A DNA stretch of 64,000 nt from Desulforhopalus vacuolatus (GCF_016918505.1 NZ_JAFFPZ010000002.1:1-64000); one strand, 5' to 3'. Shown: positions 8,876-17,568, counted from the stretch's first letter. Numbers and translations: made by a program. The notes: generated by a model not told the origin, from the sequence alone.

Positions 8876-9346
8876 ATGGTGCGTGTTCTCGGCATTGACC
8901 CCGGCAGTCGGATTCTCGGCTATGGGGTTATTGAAGCCTCTGGCAGTCGGCTTGTCTATATCACCTGCGGGACAATCCGTACTACGGTGAAGTATCCGCT
9001 GGCCTGGCGTCTTAATGAGATTTTTGATGGTCTCAATGAAGTGATTCAGACTCACCGGCCGGAGGTGGCGGCGGTGGAAGATGTTTTCATGTCCTCCAAT
9101 GCCCGCTCGGCACTCAAACTCGGTCAGGCGCGTGGAGCGGCGATAGTAGCTGCCATGCAGAACGGTTTGAAGGTCTATGACTATCCTCCCCGTCAGGTGA
9201 AACAGGCCGTGGCGGGATACGGCCAGGCGGAGAAGGTGCAGGTGCAGCAGATGGTGAAGGTATTACTGAAACTGCAGGGTTCGCCGAGTGCGGATGCTGC
9301 GGATGCACTGGCCGTGGCGATCTGCCATACCAATCAGCAGTTTTGA
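8876..9346 (+). CDS. ruvC: Holliday junction resolvase RuvC
   Basis: 156 residues. The catalytic acids are in place: D in GIDPGSRILGYG (residue 7), E in AAVEDVFMS (about 67), and the C-terminal pair in SADAADALAVAICH. RuvC cuts four-way junctions as a dimer on RuvAB-bound DNA. The start codon abuts the yebC stop with no gap, suggesting coupled translation. ruvA follows 40 bases later. Confidence 0.95.
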   Translation: MVRVLGIDPGSRILGYGVIEASGSRLVYITCGTIRTTVKYPLAWRLNEIFDGLNEVIQTHRPEVAAVEDVFMSSNARSALKLGQARGAAIVAAMQNGLKVYDYPPRQVKQAVAGYGQAEKVQVQQMVKVLLKLQGSPSADAADALAVAICHTNQQF

Positions 9347-9386
9347 GGATCTCCGCAGGTTGCAGAACATTGTTGGATAAAAAATT

Positions 9387-10004
9387 ATGATAGCACGTCT
9401 TTCAGGAAAGATACTTGCACTCTACGCCGACCGTGCCGTTCTTGATGTGCACGATGTGGGGTACGAGCTGCTGATGTCCACTGACACACTGTCGCGCCTG
9501 CCGGAGGTGGGCGGAAGCGTCTTCGTCCACGTTTATACCAACGTGCGGGAGGATGCCATTTCTCTTTACGGCTTTCTCGCGGAGGAGGAGAAGGAGCTGT
9601 TTCTTCTCCTTCGCACCGTCTCCGGGATTGGTCCCAGGGTGGCGCTGGCCATGCTCTCCGGGCTGCGGGTCGAGCCGCTCTGCAGTGCCATCGTCAATGG
9701 CGATGTGAAACGACTCACCACTCTGCAGGGGATCGGTAAAAAAACTGCGGAACGAATCTGCATGGAACTCAAGGATAAGGTCGCCCATCTTGCCAGCGGA
9801 AGAGTCTCCATTTCTGGTCGAACACCACTGACCGGAGGCGGTTCGGCGGTGCAGGACACTGTCTCTGCTCTGACCAACTTTGGGTACTCCGAGACCCAGG
9901 TACGTACGGCGCTGGCTGGAGTGAAGAAAGAGGTTGGCGAAGAGACCTTCAGCGAGATGGCGGTAGAGGAGTTGAGCCGCCTCGCCCTGAGGGCTCTGGC
10001 GTAA
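9387..10004 (+). CDS. ruvA: Holliday junction DNA helicase subunit RuvA
   Basis: 205 residues. The N-terminal OB fold (MIARLSGKILALYADRAVLDVHDVGYELLM), two helix-hairpin-helix motifs (GIGPRVALAMLSGL and GIGKKTAERICMELKDK), and the C-terminal RuvB-contacting domain (SALTNFGYSETQV) are all present. It clamps the junction and loads RuvB. It lies between ruvC and ruvB in one operon. Confidence 0.95.
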   Translation: MIARLSGKILALYADRAVLDVHDVGYELLMSTDTLSRLPEVGGSVFVHVYTNVREDAISLYGFLAEEEKELFLLLRTVSGIGPRVALAMLSGLRVEPLCSAIVNGDVKRLTTLQGIGKKTAERICMELKDKVAHLASGRVSISGRTPLTGGGSAVQDTVSALTNFGYSETQVRTALAGVKKEVGEETFSEMAVEELSRLALRALA

Positions 10005-10064
10005 ATGCGTTTAGAAGCAGGGCTTTTTTGATGGCACCCTGCATTCTCAGGATATGAACGGTAT

Positions 10065-11123
10065 ATGAACTACGAAGAAGACCTGCAAAGCGAAGATTCC
10101 CGCATTATTTCCCCGACTCCACAGGCCGTGGAGTCGGGGAACGAGAATGTGCTGCGTCCCAAAAGCCTGGATGAATATATTGGCCAGGAGCAGCTGCGCA
10201 GGTCGCTTTCCATCTTTATCCAGGCCGCCCGCAACCGGGGCGAAGTGCTGGATCACGTTCTCTTTCATGGCTTTCCCGGCCTTGGCAAGACAACCCTTTC
10301 TCATATCATCGCCCACGAAATGGGTGCTGGCATAAAAGCCACTTCCGGCCCGGTAATCGAAAAACAGGGCGACCTTGCCGCCATCCTCACCTCCCTTGAG
10401 GAGGGGGATGTCCTTTTTATCGATGAAATTCATCGCCTCAACCATGCTGTGGAGGAGGTGCTCTATCCGGCAATGGAAGATTTCCAGCTTGACCTCATTA
10501 TCGGCCAGGGGCCCGGTGCCCGCTCAGTGAAGATGGATCTGCCGCATTTCACTCTCGTTGGTGCCACCACTCGTACCGGACTGCTCACCGCGCCGTTGCG
10601 GGACCGCTTCGGTGTGGTTCTGCGCCTTGAATTCTACAGTCCGGAAGAGCTTGTTATCATTGTGCAGCGCTCCGGCCATATTCTTGGCATGGAGGTGGAC
10701 CGGACAGGTGCTTTTGAACTTGGCAGACGCTCCCGGGGAACCCCGCGTATTGCCAACCGTCTACTGCGGCGGGTACGGGATTTTGCTGAGGTTGGCGGTC
10801 ACAAGGTGGTGAATAAAACGGTGGTGCAGGCGGCACTTGACCTGCTTGGTGTTGATCAGTTCGGCCTCGACGATATGGACCGCCGTATCATGCTTGCCAT
10901 CATCGACAAATTTGATGGCGGCCCTATAGGTCTTGAGACCCTTGCCACCGTTGTCTGTGAGGAAAAAAACACCCTTGAAGATGTCTATGAACCCTTCCTG
11001 ATTCAGTCCGGTTTTATTAAACGGACACCGCGCGGCCGGGTTGCCACCGCTCAGGCTTACGCGCATTTCAGTCGTAAAATGCCGCATCACCCGCTGTCTC
11101 CGCCGATTTTGTTTGACGAATAG
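10065..11123 (+). CDS. ruvB: Holliday junction branch migration ATPase RuvB
   Basis: 352 residues. AAA+ motor with Walker [11 protein letters not shown], Walker [12 protein letters not shown], sensor/arginine-finger region [18 protein letters not shown], and the winged-helix end [16 protein letters not shown]. The N-terminus [17 protein letters not shown] is typical. An unusual feature is a perfect 12-base-pair hairpin in codons about 16-25 (10111-10139), directly in the early coding region. The gene is followed by family B copy B3. Confidence 0.95.
   Translation: MNYEEDLQSEDSRIISPTPQAVESGNENVLRPKSLDEYIGQEQLRRSLSIFIQAARNRGEVLDHVLFHGFPGLGKTTLSHIIAHEMGAGIKATSGPVIEKQGDLAAILTSLEEGDVLFIDEIHRLNHAVEEVLYPAMEDFQLDLIIGQGPGARSVKMDLPHFTLVGATTRTGLLTAPLRDRFGVVLRLEFYSPEELVIIVQRSGHILGMEVDRTGAFELGRRSRGTPRIANRLLRRVRDFAEVGGHKVVNKTVVQAALDLLGVDQFGLDDMDRRIMLAIIDKFDGGPIGLETLATVVCEEKNTLEDVYEPFLIQSGFIKRTPRGRVATAQAYAHFSRKMPHHPLSPPILFDE
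10111..10139 (+). promoter_or_regulatory. Strong hairpin in the start of ruvB coding sequence
   Basis: CCCCGACTCCAC (10111-10122), loop AGGCC, GTGGAGTCGGGG (10128-10139): 12 perfect pairs, mostly G-C, beginning 46 bases after the ruvB start codon. It could slow early elongation or set RuvB level relative to RuvA; that role is inferred. Confidence 0.6.
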
Positions 11124-11133
11124 AGCACTTTTT

Positions 11134-11244
11134 ATACCATTTACATTTTGTATTGACCAGAGAACGCAACTGCATAGACATCTTTTTTGGCAATTACAAA
11201 TGGATAAACAGGATGTAAAACGAGCATAACTTAATAGAAATGGT
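11134..11244 (+). repeat. Family B element, short copy B3
   Basis: It starts ATACCATTTACATTTTGTAT and ends AATAGAAATGGTCT. The left end runs straight into GACCAGAGAACGCAACTGC, the inverse of the right part of other copies, and it also holds ATGGATAAACAGGATG seen in B7 inverted. It begins 10 bases after the ruvB stop. The stretch 11245-11668 holds a copy of the pyrimidine tract (11360-11410) and decayed repeat sequence but no gene. Confidence 0.65.
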
Positions 11245-11668
11245 CTAATCATACGAAAAAGGGCATTTTTTATAAAAGCGTAACTTCTTAAAGTTTTTTG
11301 CCTTTATTCGCATGATTAGAGCTTTCCTTTGGCAAAAAGTTTTTCGCTGTTCCGTCTTTTGCTTTTCCCTGTCTCCCGTCTCCTTTCTCCTGTCTCCCGT
11401 CCCCCTGCCTTTACATTCGTATTAGCGGACCCTTCAGCTTTCCCCACAGTATCTTCTCTTTTAATCCTCTCTCTGTTTTTTTTCTTCTTTTCACGGTGAA
11501 AAGAAAAGCTGTTTAACCGCAAAGGGGGTAAAAGCTCACAAGGGATAAGGACAAAGATGTATTCCTCTTCAGCTCCCTGCAGAGGCCATGCACGTTAGAG
11601 TATCTTGAAGAACCTTCTATTTCTTCATCTTCGCTGTTCTTCATGGAAATGTACCCGCCTATAACTTT

Positions 11669-11760
11669 AGGGAACCTTTAATATCGGAGGCTGGCGTGTA
11701 CCTCTGAGGATAATTTTTTGACTGTAATGCAGAAAACGGGTAATTATCCAATGTTGCCCT
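11669..11760 (+). repeat. Family A element, internally deleted
   Basis: GGGAACCTTTAATATCGGAG at the left, then one degenerate 18-base unit, TTTTTTGACTGTAATGCAG, and the right end AATTATCCAATGTTGCCC. Both ends are recognisable, with about 65 central bases missing relative to full copies. Confidence 0.5.
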
Positions 11761-11812
11761 CTATGGATTCAAGCCGTTGATCAATCTACCAAACTAAAAT
11801 AAGGAACATAAC

Positions 11813-12676
11813 GTGGATACCAATAACAACCTGACAGAACTTTTTAAAAAGTACGAACAAGAACTGCTGACCGACTGGATCAAGGAACAGCTTGCGGTAA
11901 TTCCACTGCATGAAAATTTGCTGACAGAGTTTGAGGTGAAGCAGGATACAACTGATTTTTACAATGCCTTTCAACTGGCAATTCAGGGTGGGGAGCTGGT
12001 CGATATCAAGGGGGCACATTGGGAAAAAACATTGCAATTGCTGGACAACATTACCAAATCACGCACCCGTCTTGGCTTTACCCCGACAGAAACAGCCACG
12101 TTTATTTTTTCCCTGAAACAACCGCTCTTTACTCTGATACAGAAGGAGTTTGGCAGGGATGTCAACACACCTGGCAAAGAACTGTGGGCAGCAACCGTGC
12201 TGCTCGATAAGCTGGGCCTGTATACTGCGGAGTCATATATAAAAACAAAGGAAGAGATCATCAGACGGCAACAGAACGAGATGCTGGAACTCTCCACTCC
12301 GGTGGTCAAAGTCTGGGACAAAATTCTTGCCCTGCCGCTGATCGGCACTCTCGACAGCATCCGCACCCAGGTCGTGATGGAAACTCTGTTGCAGGAGATC
12401 GTCAGGACAGAATCGTCGGTGGCGATCATCGACATTACCGGTGTGCCAACAGTGGATACGCTGGTAGCTCAGCACCTGATGAAGACAGTGAGCGCCGCCA
12501 GACTGATGGGTGCCGAATGCATTATCAGCGGTATCCGGCCACAGATAGCCCAGTCGATGGTACACCTGGGTGTCACCTTCTCGGACATTACCACCAGGGC
12601 AACTCTGGCCGATGCTATCCGTCACGCTTTTGCACAGACCGGCGTCAAGGTCTCGCGGGCATCGCGGCAGGTATAA
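11813..12676 (+). CDS. rsbR: Stressosome core protein, RsbR-like (RsbRD N-terminal domain + STAS)
   Basis: 287 residues, GTG start with AAGGAA 8 bases upstream. Residues about 1-150 resemble the RsbRD sensory region (helical, beginning NNLTELFKKYEQELLTDWIKEQ); the C-terminal STAS domain (about 155-275) has VVKVWDKILALPLIGTLDS and the phospho-acceptor segment IDITGVPTVDTLVAQHL, with a second candidate site in GIRPQIAQSMVHLGV. In stressosomes RsbR and RsbS form the icosahedral core that holds the RsbT kinase. First gene of a six-gene plus-strand module. The sensed signal is unknown. Confidence 0.88.
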   Translation: MDTNNNLTELFKKYEQELLTDWIKEQLAVIPLHENLLTEFEVKQDTTDFYNAFQLAIQGGELVDIKGAHWEKTLQLLDNITKSRTRLGFTPTETATFIFSLKQPLFTLIQKEFGRDVNTPGKELWAATVLLDKLGLYTAESYIKTKEEIIRRQQNEMLELSTPVVKVWDKILALPLIGTLDSIRTQVVMETLLQEIVRTESSVAIIDITGVPTVDTLVAQHLMKTVSAARLMGAECIISGIRPQIAQSMVHLGVTFSDITTRATLADAIRHAFAQTGVKVSRASRQV

Positions 12677-12685
12677 GGAGCTGTC

Positions 12686-13090
12686 ATGGATAACATTATG
12701 GATAGAATTCCTATTCTGAAGATGGGGCAGTTTCTGCTGGTCACCATTCAGGTGGACATGTACGACCGCCTCGCCATGGCGCTGCAGGACGATCTCACTA
12801 CCAAAATTGTCGAGCACAATTCCAAAGGGGTGTTGATTGATATTTCGTCCCTGGAAATGGTTGACTCTTTTATTGGCAGGATGCTCGGCAGTGTTGCTTC
12901 CATGTCGCGCATGCTTGATGCGGTAACGGTTGTGGTTGGCATGCAGCCGGCTGTGGCCATCACCATGGTCGAACTCGGTCTGTCGCTGTCTGGGGTGCGG
13001 ACCGCTCTCAATGTTGAACAGGGAATGTCAGTTTTGAATGGTCTCGTCGCTCATGAGGTGGAGGGCGCGGATTATGATTCTGAAGAGTGA
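12686..13090 (+). CDS. rsbS: Stressosome scaffold protein RsbS (STAS domain)
   Basis: 134 residues, a single STAS domain. RIPILKMGQFLLVTIQVD and the segment LIDISSLEMVDSFIGRML match RsbS; the serine of VDSF corresponds to the residue phosphorylated by RsbT in characterised systems. It starts 9 bases after rsbR and its end overlaps rsbT by 17 bases, so the three are translated together. Confidence 0.9.
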   Translation: MDNIMDRIPILKMGQFLLVTIQVDMYDRLAMALQDDLTTKIVEHNSKGVLIDISSLEMVDSFIGRMLGSVASMSRMLDAVTVVVGMQPAVAITMVELGLSLSGVRTALNVEQGMSVLNGLVAHEVEGADYDSEE

Positions 13091-13475
13091 AACACTGGAG
13101 CTGCGTGAAGACAATGCCGTTGTTCGGGTTCGTCAACGGGCGCGGGCTCTGGCAATAGAGATCGGTCTGGGGCTGGTTGATCAGACCAAGATCGTTACTG
13201 CCACCAGTGAACTGGCACGCAACACCGTTGATTACGGCGGCGGAGGCACGGCCACCCTTGATGTCATCAACGAGGGGAACCGTCGCGGGCTAAAACTTAC
13301 CTTCAGCGATCAGGGGCCGGGTATTGAGAATATTGACCTGGCACTGACTGATGGCTATACCACCGGCGGTGGCCTGGGACTTGGCTTAAGTGGTTCTCGT
13401 CGGCTGGTCAATGACTTCTCGATCGATTCGACACCGGGAATCGGTACGACAGTCTCAATCACGAGGTGGATATGA
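13074..13475 (+). CDS. rsbT: Serine/threonine switch kinase RsbT
   Basis: 133 residues, HATPase of the GHKL anti-sigma type. N box ATSELARNTVDYGGGG, G1 box FSDQGPGIENIDLAL, and G2 box GGGLGLGLSGSRRLV are all present. The reading frame is open from 13038, but I place the start at ATG 13074, because GGAGGGC lies 8-9 bases upstream and MILKSETLELREDNAVVRVRQ matches the family N-terminus. RsbT phosphorylates RsbR/RsbS and is released to act on a downstream partner. It ends in a stop/start overlap with the next gene. Confidence 0.9.
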   Translation: MILKSETLELREDNAVVRVRQRARALAIEIGLGLVDQTKIVTATSELARNTVDYGGGGTATLDVINEGNRRGLKLTFSDQGPGIENIDLALTDGYTTGGGLGLGLSGSRRLVNDFSIDSTPGIGTTVSITRWI

Positions 13476-14488
13476 AAGATCTTATCGTTATTCCAGTGGA
13501 GGAGAGCAGTCAGGCTGGCGAAGCCAGGCGGCTGGCGGGGTCATTCTGCCAGACTGTGAACTTTACTGAAAACGACAGTGGTGTTGTGGCGTTAATCGTT
13601 ACGGAGCTGGCCACCAACCTGGCCAGGCATACGCAGGGGGGAGAGTTGATCCTCCGCCCGCTAAAATGTGGCGATGTCCAGGGAATGGAAATTCTCTCCA
13701 TCGACAAGGGGCCGGGCATGGGCAACGTTGCCCGCAGCATGCAGGATGGCTTTTCCACCGCTGGCAGTTCCGGCACCGGTCTTGGCGCTGTGCTGCGGAA
13801 TTCGTCCCAGTTTGACATCCATTCCCTGCCGGGGAAAGGAACGGTCGTCATGAGCCGTTTTTTGGCAGGCTCATCCCACACTCAACTTCCCGTTTTTCCC
13901 CTTGAAATCAGCGCTCTCCGCTTCCCCTTCCCGGGCGAAGAGGTTTGCGGTGACAACTGCGCGACGGAGCAGAACGCTGCAAGAAGTCTGGTGCTGGTGG
14001 CTGACGGCCTTGGTCATGGGCTGGATGCAGCTCTGGCATCTTTCGAGGCGGTGACGCTCTTCAGAAAAAACAGGGCGGCAACAGTACAAACCATTGTCGC
14101 GGCGTTGCATGCCGGTTTGCGCAGCACACGCGGCGCGGTGATCGCCGTGGCGGAGATCAATCATGCAAAAAAGATCGTTACATATTCCGGCATTGGCAAT
14201 ATCTATGCTCGTATAATTTGCGATGGAGTTGAAAAGAATCTGGTTTCGCAGAACGGCACCGCTGGCTATCAAGCACGCACGTTGCAGGAATTTACCTATC
14301 CCTGGGATGATAACAGCCTGCTCGTCATGCATTCTGACGGCCTTACCACCCATTGGAATCTGGGTGATTATCCACAGCTCGTACATTGCCATCCCTCGGT
14401 TATTGCCGCAGTGCTGTATCGCGATTTTACTCGCGGCAGGGACGATGTCTGTGTTGTCGTCGCTAAAAAAATCAAAGGGGTCGCTTGA
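13472..14488 (+). CDS. RsbX-like SpoIIE/PP2C phosphatase fused to an RsbT-like ATPase domain
   Basis: 338 residues. N-terminal HATPase (about 1-130; LIVTELATNLARHTQGG, SIDKGPGMGN, GTGLGAVLRNS) is followed by a SpoIIE/RsbX-type phosphatase (about 150-335) with metal-binding segments LVADGLGHGLDAA, MHSDGLTTHW and GRDDVCVVVAK. It would reset the stressosome by removing phosphates. I chose ATG 13472 because it overlaps the rsbT stop (ATGA) and has GAGGTGG upstream, instead of GTG 13466. This fused form occurs in other Gram-negative stressosome loci. Confidence 0.85.
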   Translation: MKDLIVIPVEESSQAGEARRLAGSFCQTVNFTENDSGVVALIVTELATNLARHTQGGELILRPLKCGDVQGMEILSIDKGPGMGNVARSMQDGFSTAGSSGTGLGAVLRNSSQFDIHSLPGKGTVVMSRFLAGSSHTQLPVFPLEISALRFPFPGEEVCGDNCATEQNAARSLVLVADGLGHGLDAALASFEAVTLFRKNRAATVQTIVAALHAGLRSTRGAVIAVAEINHAKKIVTYSGIGNIYARIICDGVEKNLVSQNGTAGYQARTLQEFTYPWDDNSLLVMHSDGLTTHWNLGDYPQLVHCHPSVIAAVLYRDFTRGRDDVCVVVAKKIKGVA

Positions 14489-14527
14489 AACATTTCTTTG
14501 ATATTCGATGTCCCCAAAGGTCATAAA

Positions 14528-16324
14528 ATGAATATCTCTCTGATCAAAGTAGCATTGCGTTATGAGCATGACATCGTCCTCGCCCGGCAGCGGGCGCGCA
14601 CTATTGCCGGGCTGCTTGGTTTTAACAGTACTGAGCAGACCAGAATTGGTACTGCTGTATCCGAGATTGCCCGGAATGCCTTCCAATACGCCGGTGGTGG
14701 CGAGGTCGATTTTTTGGTGGGGGGGAGTGACCGACCACAACGCTTCATGGTTCGCGTCAGTGACCGGGGGGGTGGTCTTGAGGAGTTGGACGCAATTCTT
14801 GAAGGGCGCTATATTTCCAAAACAGGTATGGGCCTTGGTATCATCGGCACGCGCCGCCTGATGGATTATTTCCATATTGATTCAACGCCGGGCACGGGTA
14901 CGACCGTTCTCCTCGGCAAGGAAATTCCATCGTCGGCAGCCGTGGTTACCCCGCAGGTTCTCGACAGGATTGCTGAAGAAATCAATCGTCACACGTCTCA
15001 GAACCCCTTTGAGGAAATCCAGCAGCAGAACCAGGAGCTGCTGGTCGCCATGAACGAACTGCATCAGCGCAAGGCCGACCTGGAAGCAATGAACAGAGAG
15101 CTGGAAGACACCAACAGAGGTATAGTCGCCCTGTACTCTGAACTTGATGAAAAGGCGGAACATCTGAATCAGGCCAATGAACTCAAGGTTCGTTTCCTGT
15201 CGGACATGAGTCACGAGTTCCGGACACCGTTGAGCTCAATTCTCTCTCTGGCGAAGATTCTAAGTGATCGGATAGATGGTGACCTCTCCAGTGAACAGGA
15301 AAAACAGGTGCGTTATATTCACAAATCGGCTGAAGATCTTTTAGTGCTGGTGAACAACCTCCTTGATATCGCCAAGATCGAAGCGGGCAAAACCGAGGTC
15401 CATCCGGAAAAGTTTGAGATCGGCAACACCTTCAGCACCTTGCGGGGAATGCTCAAACCGCTGCTGGTCAATCCCGCAGTAAAATTTGAATTTGGAGAGA
15501 CTGACGGGTTTCCATCCATGCTCACCGATGAGGGGAAACTGGCGCAGATTCTTCGAAACTTAATCTCCAATGCCATAAAATTCACTGAATTTGGCGAAAT
15601 CCGGGTGGAGGCAGAAACTGACCCGGACAGTTCGGAGATAACATTCAGCATAACGGATACCGGCATCGGAATTCCGCCGGGGGACCTTGACAGAATCTTT
15701 GAAGAGTACACTCAGGTTGACATGCCGCTGCACAACAAGATTAAGGGTACCGGCCTCGGGCTGTCACTCGCCAAAAAGCTTGCCGAACTTCTTGGCGGCA
15801 GATTGACAGTAGAAAGTATTCTGGGGGTGGGCTCTACCTTTACAGTCAGTATTCCGATCTGCTATGTATCATCGGCAGAGACTGTACCGAAATCAATGCT
15901 GCCCCTGCCTGACGTTACCAGGCTGCCTGCACTTGTAGTTGAAAAAATACTGGTGATTGACGACGAAGAGGTGGGGCGCTACATCATGAAAGGGCTGCTG
16001 ACAGATACGAAGTATCGGATACTGGAAGCTGCAGGTGGTGTGGAAGGTCTGAAAACAGCGGCGGAACAGCAGCCGGATATTATATTTCTTGATCTGATGA
16101 TGCCGGAGATGGATGGTGTCGAGACACTTATGCGGCTGAAGGCAGATTCCTCAACCTGCGACATACCCGTTATCATCCTGACCTCAAAGGTACTTGACGA
16201 CGCAGAGCAAACGGCCCTGAGAAAGAGCGCCCTGGCTGTGCTTTCAAAGGAGTCTATCACACGCGAGGTCGTTTTGGTAAACATTCGGGATGCGGTCGTT
16301 CGTTTTGCAAAGCCGAAAATTTAG
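14528..16324 (+). CDS. Hybrid histidine kinase with N-terminal RsbT-like domain and C-terminal receiver
   Basis: 598 residues, no membrane segment. Order: RsbT-like HATPase (about 1-140; AVSEIARNAFQYAGGGEV, GMGLGIIGTRRLMD), coiled coil (about 165-235), HisKA with the phospho-accepting histidine in FLSDMSHEFRTPLSS, catalytic HATPase (LRNLISNAIKF, DTGIGIP, GTGLGLSLAKKL), and receiver (about 478-598; ILVIDDEEVGRY, phospho-aspartate in IIFLDLMMPEMDG). The start is ATG 14528 (AAAGG upstream); the TTG at 14498 has no such support. The two ATPase domains suggest that one answers the stressosome and the other feeds the phosphorelay. Confidence 0.88.
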   Translation: MNISLIKVALRYEHDIVLARQRARTIAGLLGFNSTEQTRIGTAVSEIARNAFQYAGGGEVDFLVGGSDRPQRFMVRVSDRGGGLEELDAILEGRYISKTGMGLGIIGTRRLMDYFHIDSTPGTGTTVLLGKEIPSSAAVVTPQVLDRIAEEINRHTSQNPFEEIQQQNQELLVAMNELHQRKADLEAMNRELEDTNRGIVALYSELDEKAEHLNQANELKVRFLSDMSHEFRTPLSSILSLAKILSDRIDGDLSSEQEKQVRYIHKSAEDLLVLVNNLLDIAKIEAGKTEVHPEKFEIGNTFSTLRGMLKPLLVNPAVKFEFGETDGFPSMLTDEGKLAQILRNLISNAIKFTEFGEIRVEAETDPDSSEITFSITDTGIGIPPGDLDRIFEEYTQVDMPLHNKIKGTGLGLSLAKKLAELLGGRLTVESILGVGSTFTVSIPICYVSSAETVPKSMLPLPDVTRLPALVVEKILVIDDEEVGRYIMKGLLTDTKYRILEAAGGVEGLKTAAEQQPDIIFLDLMMPEMDGVETLMRLKADSSTCDIPVIILTSKVLDDAEQTALRKSALAVLSKESITREVVLVNIRDAVVRFAKPKI

Positions 16325-16335
16325 GAGAACATGTT

Positions 16336-17307
16336 ATGCCGGCAGAAAAACAAAAACGGATTCTGGTTGTGAATGACAATGATGCAGGAAGATATGTAAC
16401 GGCAAAACTGTTGCGGATGCATAATTTTGATGTCAGCGAAGCAATTAACGGACAGCAGGCACTGGAGTACGCCCGGCACATTCCTGACTTGATCGTTCTT
16501 GATGTGAAACTGCCGGATAAAAGTGGTTTTGAGGTTTGTGCAGAGCTGAAAGCTGACCCTCTAACCACTTTCATTCCCGTCCTGCATCTCTCCGCTTACT
16601 ATATTGACGATACGGCAAAGGTCAGAGGGCTGGATGGTGGCGCTGACGGATATCTTGTGCAGCCGGTGGACGAGAACGTGCTTGTTGCCACCATCAATGC
16701 CCTGCTGCGGAGGAAAAAAGCCGAAGAACTGACGCAACAGCTGCTGTCGGAAAAGCACATAGATGGACGGATTATGGAGCTTTCACTTCTCCATCAACAG
16801 GCCGAAAAAGAAGCGCGGATCGATGACCTCACTCAATTGAACAACCGTCGTGGTTTTTTTGAAAAAGGTGAAATAATCCATAGTCAGGCCCGGAGATATC
16901 ATAAACCCTATTCTGTCATGATGATTGATCTGGATCTCTTTAAAAATATCAATGATACATACGGGCATGCTGTCGGTGACAAGGTCCTTCAGTGTGTGGC
17001 GGAAACCATCATGTCTGTTATCCGGAAATCAGATGTAGCTGCACGAATAGGTGGAGACGAGTATTCAATAATTCTGAGAGAGACCGGGCAGGAGCAGCTC
17101 CTCTCCCTGGCCGAGAGAATTCGCTGTCAGATTGCTGCACACCCCGTACGCCACGAAAAGAGCACGATCAATATAACTTTAAGCATCGGGATTGCTCAGT
17201 ATCTCGCTGAAGATGGAAGTATAAAATCGGTTTTGGAGAGAGCCGACAAGGCTCTCTATCATGCAAAGCAAAGGGGAAGAAATAAGGTGATAATCTACGC
17301 GGATTGA
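16336..17307 (+). CDS. Receiver-GGDEF response regulator (diguanylate cyclase)
   Basis: 323 residues. N-terminal receiver (about 7-125) with the phospho-aspartate in DLIVLDVKLPDKSGFEV; the usual acidic pair reads VVNDND, one Asn replacing Asp. A short coiled linker leads to a GGDEF domain: DDLTQLNNRRGFF, MMIDLDLFKNINDTYGH, and active site RIGGDEYSI (GGDEY, still within the active consensus). No RxxD inhibitory site is evident before it. It should make cyclic di-GMP when phosphorylated, making it the output of the stressosome/two-component module. AGGAG precedes the start; it lies 11 bases after the hybrid kinase. Confidence 0.9.
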   Translation: MPAEKQKRILVVNDNDAGRYVTAKLLRMHNFDVSEAINGQQALEYARHIPDLIVLDVKLPDKSGFEVCAELKADPLTTFIPVLHLSAYYIDDTAKVRGLDGGADGYLVQPVDENVLVATINALLRRKKAEELTQQLLSEKHIDGRIMELSLLHQQAEKEARIDDLTQLNNRRGFFEKGEIIHSQARRYHKPYSVMMIDLDLFKNINDTYGHAVGDKVLQCVAETIMSVIRKSDVAARIGGDEYSIILRETGQEQLLSLAERIRCQIAAHPVRHEKSTINITLSIGIAQYLAEDGSIKSVLERADKALYHAKQRGRNKVIIYAD

Positions 17308-17328
17308 TAACCCGCCATTCGCGTAAAA

Positions 17329-17421
17329 TTATTTCAATGTCTCCTTTTTCCCAAACATCCTTTGTTCCTCCACTTTCTTCCACCGCCCTTTATTTGCACT
17401 CTTTTTGCTCACATTAACCAT
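17329..17421 (-). CDS. Possible 30-residue basic protein
   Basis: The frame reads MVNVSKKSANKGRWKKVEEQ and then RMFGKKETLK before TAA. It is strongly basic (K and R about a third). The support is the translation start: GGGAGGTG sits 5 bases before the ATG, one of the best ribosome binding sites in the window, and the frame ends cleanly. An imperfect stem (17439-17473) lies just upstream. It converges on the GGDEF gene, whose stop is 22 bases away. I do not recognise it; it could still be chance. Confidence 0.45.
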   Translation of the reverse strand: MVNVSKKSANKGRWKKVEEQRMFGKKETLK

Positions 17422-17438
17422 GTTTACACCTCCCTCTG

Positions 17439-17473
17439 GAAAGCCCGATTTGACGTGAAATATGGGGCTTTTC
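17439..17473 (-). promoter_or_regulatory. Imperfect hairpin upstream of the 30-residue frame
   Basis: GAAAGCCC (17439-17446) pairs with GGGGCTTTTC (17464-17473) around a 17-base loop, with one bulge. On the minus strand it ends a few bases before the strong ribosome binding site. It could be a leader structure or, on the plus strand, a weak terminator for the stressosome module. No long T run follows. Confidence 0.35.
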
Positions 17474-17568
17474 AAGGTGAAAATTGATTTTCTTTGAATT
17501 GTTAAAAGCTACTCTGTACAGGGTTTTCTACCTGTCGATCTACCATATATTGTATTTTGTATGAAATG

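Noticed and set aside
13466-13471. GTG start two codons upstream for the RsbX-like gene
   Set aside because: ATG 13472 overlaps the rsbT stop as ATGA and has better ribosome binding site spacing.
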